Source of the DNA: Brachybacterium ginsengisoli
Lineage (GTDB): Bacteria; Actinomycetota; Actinomycetes; Actinomycetales; Dermabacteraceae
Assembly (NCBI RefSeq): GCF_002407065.1
Contig: NZ_CP023564.1
Coordinates: 868,001 to 932,000 of the forward strand
Direction of reading: 5' to 3'
DNA: 64,000 nt
Shown here: piece after piece, positions 59,300 to 64,000 of the stretch
How positions within the stretch are numbered: position 1 is the stretch's first letter
Layout: every line of letters begins with the position of its first letter
Notes under the pieces: generated by a model
What the model was told of the DNA's origin: nothing
The model's database searches: none
What the model saw: the letters and a program-made list of their open reading frames with translations, nothing else
Program-made: the position numbers and the translations under genes

Positions 59300-60742
59300 G
59301 TGAGCTCATCGCAGAGCAGCCCCGCCACCACCCCGCAGCCGATGGATCGCGCCGAGTACGAGGCGAACCTCCGCCGCGCCACGCTGTCCTCGAGCGTGGG
59401 CAGCGCCCTGGAGTACTTCGACTTCGCGATGTACGGCCTGATGACGGCACTGGTCTTCGACCGCCTGTTCTTCTCGACCGAGAACCCCGCCATGGCGACC
59501 GTCGCGGCGTTCGGGATCTACGGCGTCGGCTTCGCCGCCCGACCCTTCGGCGGTCTCTTCTTCGGCACCATCGGGGACCGCATCGGTCGTCGCTGGGTCC
59601 TCGTGGCCACGATCGTGCTCATGGGCGGAGCGTCCACCCTCATCGGCGTGCTGCCCACCTACGAGCAGGTGGGCATCCTCGCCCCGATCCTGCTGGTGGT
59701 GCTGCGGCTGCTGCAGGGCTTCGGCGCCGGCGCCGAGCAGGCCGGCGCCACGGTGCTGATGGCCGAGTACGCCCCCGTGAAGCGCCGAGGATTCTTCTCC
59801 GCCCTGCCGTTCGTGGGCATCCAGGCCGGAACGCTGCTGGCCTCGCTCGCGTTCTTCGCCCTCACGCTGATGCCCGAGGATGCCTTCCTCTCCTGGGGCT
59901 GGCGCCTGCCGTTCCTCGCCTCCCTCGCGCTGATCCTCATCGCGCTGTGGATCCGTTCGAAGCTCCGCGAGACCCCCTCGTTCATCCAGCTCGAGAAGCA
60001 CGAGCAGATCGCCGAGAAGCCGCTGCGGGAGATCTTCACCCGCGGCCGCGGGGGAGTGGTGGTCGGCATCGGGCTGCGGATGGCCGAGAACGGCGGCTCC
60101 TACATGTTCCAGTCGATCGCGCTGGCCTTCGTCACCTCGGCCGCGATCGGCATGGACCGCGGGATCGTGACCTGGGGCGTGACCTTCGGCAGTCTCATCG
60201 GGATCTTCTCCGTTCCGCTCACCGGTGCGCTCTCGGACCGGCTGGGACGTGTCCCCGTCTACCGCTTCGGCGCCGTGTTCATGCTGATCTACTCGTTCCC
60301 CGCCTGGTATCTGCTCTCGCTCGGCGACGAGCTGGTCGCCGTGGCGGTGATCGCCGTCGGGATCGGCGTCGCCGTCAACTCGATGCTCGGCCCGCAGTGC
60401 GCGATGCTTCCCGAGCTGTTCGGCAACCGCCACCGGTACCTGGGTGTCGCGATGGCCCGGGAGCTCTCCGCCGTGCTGGCCGGCGGCCTCGCCGGCGTGC
60501 TCGGCGCCGCCCTGCTCGCCTGGACCGGCGGGAACTGGATCGTGCTGGCGATCTACATGACCACCCTCGCCGCGATCACCACCGCCTCCACCTTCCTGGT
60601 GCCCGAGACCCGCAGCCGCGACCTCCTGCGCATCGAGGACGCCGTGCGGATCTCGACGTCCGAGGAGGGCACCGCCACCGAGATCGAGCTCTCCGAGGGG
60701 GCGTCGGCGCAGGCCACCGGAGCCGGCTCGGAGCGGCGGTGA
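59300..60742 (+). CDS. MFS transporter, metabolite:H+ symporter type
   Basis: A 480-aa 12-helix transporter of the MHS (ShiA/ProP-like) family, importing organic acids or zwitterions. Signature EYFDFAMYGL near residue 40, GDRIGRRWVL in the 2-3 loop, RLLQGFGAGAEQAGATVLMAEY, and SDRLGRVPVYR in the 8-9 loop. The C-terminal ~40 residues are acidic. Downstream of the IclR gene with a possible operator. The transported compound is likely the substrate of the D-2-hydroxyacid dehydrogenase pathway (inference). Confidence 0.88.
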   Translation: MSSSQSSPATTPQPMDRAEYEANLRRATLSSSVGSALEYFDFAMYGLMTALVFDRLFFSTENPAMATVAAFGIYGVGFAARPFGGLFFGTIGDRIGRRWVLVATIVLMGGASTLIGVLPTYEQVGILAPILLVVLRLLQGFGAGAEQAGATVLMAEYAPVKRRGFFSALPFVGIQAGTLLASLAFFALTLMPEDAFLSWGWRLPFLASLALILIALWIRSKLRETPSFIQLEKHEQIAEKPLREIFTRGRGGVVVGIGLRMAENGGSYMFQSIALAFVTSAAIGMDRGIVTWGVTFGSLIGIFSVPLTGALSDRLGRVPVYRFGAVFMLIYSFPAWYLLSLGDELVAVAVIAVGIGVAVNSMLGPQCAMLPELFGNRHRYLGVAMARELSAVLAGGLAGVLGAALLAWTGGNWIVLAIYMTTLAAITTASTFLVPETRSRDLLRIEDAVRISTSEEGTATEIELSEGASAQATGAGSERR

Positions 60743-60778
60743 GCGAGCGCGACGAGCGGGGTCGCGGTGGTGTCGTGA

Positions 60779-61843
<1,065 letters not shown>

Positions 61844-61884
61844 GTCCTGACACGCAGAGCCCTCGCACCGAGGTCTCCGCATCC

Positions 61885-61924
61885 CGCAGGACGGGCCGGG
61901 CGATCACGCCCGGCCCGTCCTGCG
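61885..61924 (+). terminator. Terminator of nrdF
   Basis: CGCAGGACGGGCCGGGCG and its perfect complement form an 18-bp stem with a 4-nt loop (ATCA), 41 nt past the stop. Confidence 0.85.
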
Positions 61925-61952
61925 TGGCGACCACATCACGCGGAGGGCAGGG

Positions 61953-62492
61953 ATGAGCGGCCGACGGTCCGGGAACAGCGTCCCGCAGGACCCTGCGGGG
62001 ATCCTCGCCCTGCACCGGGCGGAGGAGGACGCCGACGGGATCCTGCAGGCGCGCGTCGCCGCGCTGCTCGGCGCCCCTGCGGCCGACGTGCTGGTGGGGC
62101 GCTCCTGCCCCCGCTGCGGCTCCTCGGAGCACGGCCGGCCCTGGGCTCGCCGACGCGGAGCGAGGCGCGAGGTGTTCGTGAGCCTCTCCCGGTGCGGTGA
62201 GCACCTGATGACCGCGGTGAGCGAGGACGGGCCCGTCGGCGTGGACCTCGAGGCGATCGCCGCCGTGGGCCGGGCCTGGGATCCGCAGCTGACGCTGCAC
62301 CCGAGCGAGCGGGCGGCCGCCGAACAGGCGGGACCGCGCGAGCTGGCGGCGCTGTGGGCGCGCAAGGAGGCGGTGCTGAAGTTCCTCGGCACCGGGCTCG
62401 AGACCCCGATGAGCGCTGTGCGCCTCGCCGACCATCACGTGGTGGACGTCGCGGCGCCGCCCGGGCACGTGGCGGCGCTGGCCCGGCGCTGA
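61953..62492 (+). CDS. 4'-phosphopantetheinyl transferase (Sfp-type)
   Basis: Converts apo-carrier proteins of peptide synthetases and polyketide synthases to their holo forms by attaching phosphopantetheine from CoA. 179 aa, with GVDLEAIA (the Mg-binding VGVDLE motif) and WARKEAVLKFLGTGL (the WxxKEAxxK motif), plus VSLSRCGE near residue 75 (the family SxSH site altered). Cys pair CPRC upstream. The PosA/Pls-like synthetase downstream is a likely partner. Confidence 0.87.
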   Translation: MSGRRSGNSVPQDPAGILALHRAEEDADGILQARVAALLGAPAADVLVGRSCPRCGSSEHGRPWARRRGARREVFVSLSRCGEHLMTAVSEDGPVGVDLEAIAAVGRAWDPQLTLHPSERAAAEQAGPRELAALWARKEAVLKFLGTGLETPMSAVRLADHHVVDVAAPPGHVAALARR

Positions 62493-62562
62493 GACCCGGG
62501 TCCCGCCGCCGGCTCTGAGCCCCGGGCCCTGCCGTCGGCGCGGATCCCGCCGCGCCGCCGGC

Positions 62563-63885
62563 TCAGGCCGCCTCGGGCACCGGGCAGGCGGGCAGCGCGG
62601 TCTCGAACAGCCACGGCTCGAGCAGGGCGGCGGCGTCCTCGCCGGCCGCTCCCCGCACGTGCTCGAGGAACATCTCGGTGGTGACGTTCCCCGCCCGGTG
62701 CTCGCCAAGCCAGCCGGTGAGGAGCGCGAAGAAGCGCTCGTCCCCGAGGTGCAGCCGCAGCGCGTGCACGGCCAGGGCGCCGCGCTTGTAGACACGGTCG
62801 TCGAACATCAGCTCCGGGCCCGGATCGGCGAGCTCCAGATCGTCCTGGGGCAGACCCTCGAGCAGGCGGTGATGCGTCTCGACCTCGGCCTGCACCGTCG
62901 AGACGCCGGACTCCTCGGCCCACAGCCACTCGCAGTAGCAGGCGAAGCCCTCGTGCAGCCAGATGTCCTGCCAGCGCTTCAGCGTCACCGAGTTGCCGAA
63001 CCACTGATGGGAGAGCTCATGGGCGATCAGCCGCAGGGACTCCCAGGCTGTGTCCACGAAGTTGCTGCCGAAGGTGGACAGCCCCTGGGATTCCAGCGGG
63101 ATCTCCAGCTCGTCCTCGGTGATCACCGCGGTGTACGAGGCGAAGGGATAGTCCCCGAACAGGCCGGCGAAGAAGGCCAGCATCGCCGGCTGGCGGCCGA
63201 AGGTGCACTCGAGCGCCGCCGAGTCCACCGAGGTCGGGGCGAGGGTGCGCACGGGCACCGGGGCACCGGGCTGGTCCACCTGCCGGTAGCGGCCGATCTG
63301 CACCGTCGCGAGGTAGGTGGGCATCGGCACCGTCTGCTCGAAGGCCCAGGTGACGGCGTTGCCCTTGCGGCGGGTGCCGCTGGGCTCGCCGGAGACGGCC
63401 ACGGTGTAGCCGGGCGGCACCGACAGGGAGATGTCGTAGGTCGCCTTGTCGTCCGGGCGGTCGTTGCACGGGTACCAGGAGGGTGCCCCGTGCGGCTGGG
63501 CGGCGACGATGACGCCGTCCTCGAGCTCCTCCCACCCCGCGGTCCCGAGGCCTCGCGAGCGCACGGGTCCCGGTGTGCCGGAGTACTTCACGCGCACGGC
63601 GAGGTCCTCGCCCGGGGTGAGGGGGTGCTTGATGGTGAGGCGTCCGCGCAGGTGGGTGAAGCGCTGCGGCTTCCCTCCCACGAACACCTTGTGCGGGGTC
63701 AGGCCCTGGAGGTCGAGCTGGAAGGACGGAGCCTCGACCAGCGGGCGGCAGGTCAGGGTCGCCTCGCCGTCCAGGCGGTTGCCCTCGAGCTTGTAGGCGA
63801 GGGCGAGGTCGTAGTGCCGCACGGCGAAGCGCGCATCGCCGTGCCGGGGGACGTAGGGGTCGGTGCCCGTGCTGTGAGGGCTCAT
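62563..63885 (-). CDS. M1-family aminopeptidase-like metallopeptidase
   Basis: A 440-aa short M1 protein (beta-rich N-terminal domain, catalytic domain, no long C-terminal HEAT domain). Zinc motif HELSHQWFGN with third ligand Glu in LHEGFACYCEWLW, 18 residues later. The exopeptidase loop GAMEN reads IPLESQG, so the recognition of peptide N-termini may differ. Other sequences: SWYPCNDRPDDKATYDI. Its ATG overlaps the stop of the upstream synthetase gene (ATGA), so it is made from the same message. Confidence 0.9.
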   Translation of the reverse strand: MSPHSTGTDPYVPRHGDARFAVRHYDLALAYKLEGNRLDGEATLTCRPLVEAPSFQLDLQGLTPHKVFVGGKPQRFTHLRGRLTIKHPLTPGEDLAVRVKYSGTPGPVRSRGLGTAGWEELEDGVIVAAQPHGAPSWYPCNDRPDDKATYDISLSVPPGYTVAVSGEPSGTRRKGNAVTWAFEQTVPMPTYLATVQIGRYRQVDQPGAPVPVRTLAPTSVDSAALECTFGRQPAMLAFFAGLFGDYPFASYTAVITEDELEIPLESQGLSTFGSNFVDTAWESLRLIAHELSHQWFGNSVTLKRWQDIWLHEGFACYCEWLWAEESGVSTVQAEVETHHRLLEGLPQDDLELADPGPELMFDDRVYKRGALAVHALRLHLGDERFFALLTGWLGEHRAGNVTTEMFLEHVRGAAGEDAAALLEPWLFETALPACPVPEAA

Positions 63886-64000
63886 GCGTCCTCCTCCTCG
63901 TCCCAGGGGCCGATGGGGTTGCCGGTCCAGCGCGTCCCGGCCGGGACCAGCTCGCCCCGCATCACGAGGGAGACGGGGCCGACGGTGGCGTGGCGGTCGA
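63882..64000 (-). CDS. PosA/Pls-like non-ribosomal peptide synthetase (3' end)
   Basis: Only the last 38 codons are in the window; the gene continues beyond. The visible C-terminus (GPVSLVMRGELVPAGTRWTG, then NPIGPW and an acidic end) resembles the hexapeptide-repeat/acetyltransferase-like ends of Pls/PosA synthetases, which have one adenylation and one thiolation domain followed by a membrane part. The call rests on these few residues and on the linked phosphopantetheinyl transferase and M1 peptidase, a context I recall from actinobacteria. Confidence 0.5.
   Translation of the reverse strand, partial: DRHATVGPVSLVMRGELVPAGTRWTGNPIGPWDEEEDA

Overview
The window is about 72% G+C and very densely coded, with strongly GC3-biased codons. 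Gene content and order point to an actinobacterium of the order Micrococcales: a fused MrpA-MrpB antiporter subunit, a bifunctional-type dCTP deaminase, an ECF42 sigma factor with a DGPF partner, a class Ib nrdHIE(F) system with NrdR boxes, a FurA-KatA pair, a PosA/Pls-type peptide synthetase, and many leaderless promoters (TAnnnT placed 6-7 nt before ATG/GTG). Brachybacterium or a close Dermabacteraceae relative is my best guess. That genus is inference, not read from a marker gene.

Layout. 1-4.8 kb: end of a branched-chain/pyruvate-type dehydrogenase E1-beta gene, its E2 gene, a two-subunit fluoride channel and a CopD-CtaG fusion. 4.8-8.5 kb: a flavin monooxygenase, then a sugar (MurNAc/GlcNAc) kinase divergent from murQ, a peptidoglycan-recycling pair. 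8.6-13.2 kb: an ABC-F antibiotic-resistance ATPase behind what looks like a leaderless Met-Arg-Leu-stop attenuator, then O-acetylhomoserine sulfhydrylase and two tandem HAD phosphatases. 13.3-18.7 kb: a thioredoxin-NHL protein, a membrane pyrophosphatase homologue that has lost its catalytic residues, and a TetR regulator. 18.8-21.9 kb: tRNA-Gly, dcd, a companion gene and an MFS transporter. 22-29.1 kb: a complete mrpABCDEFG operon with start/stop overlaps and unusually long charged tails on MrpC, F and G.

29.2-38.2 kb: formate-THF ligase, a DinB/MDMPI-like enzyme, the ECF42/DGPF module, two copies of a ~75-bp palindromic repeat, a hexanucleotide array, and tRNAs Phe, Asp and Glu with an orphan mraY inserted between Phe and Asp; then a zincin-like protein and a two-component system. 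38.4-49.1 kb: an ABC exporter, a lipoprotein alpha/beta hydrolase, tRNA-Thr, two divergent SDRs, furA-katA, a universal stress protein, an acyltransferase and an unusual Gfo/Idh-like protein.

49.1-64 kb: a 649-bp spacer with phased 11-bp repeats and regulatory dyads leads into nrdH-nrdI-nrdE. nrdF lies 8.4 kb further on, beyond a block holding a WXG100-like secreted-effector candidate, two small cytosolic partner candidates, a DUF418 membrane protein with a Thr-Ser microsatellite tail, and a 2-hydroxyacid dehydrogenase/IclR/MFS cassette. The window ends with a phosphopantetheinyl transferase, an M1 peptidase and the 3' end of a PosA/Pls-like synthetase, probably one functional group.

The most interesting items are the ABC-F attenuator, the degenerate pyrophosphatase, the palindromic repeat family and the split nrd locus with its effector block.
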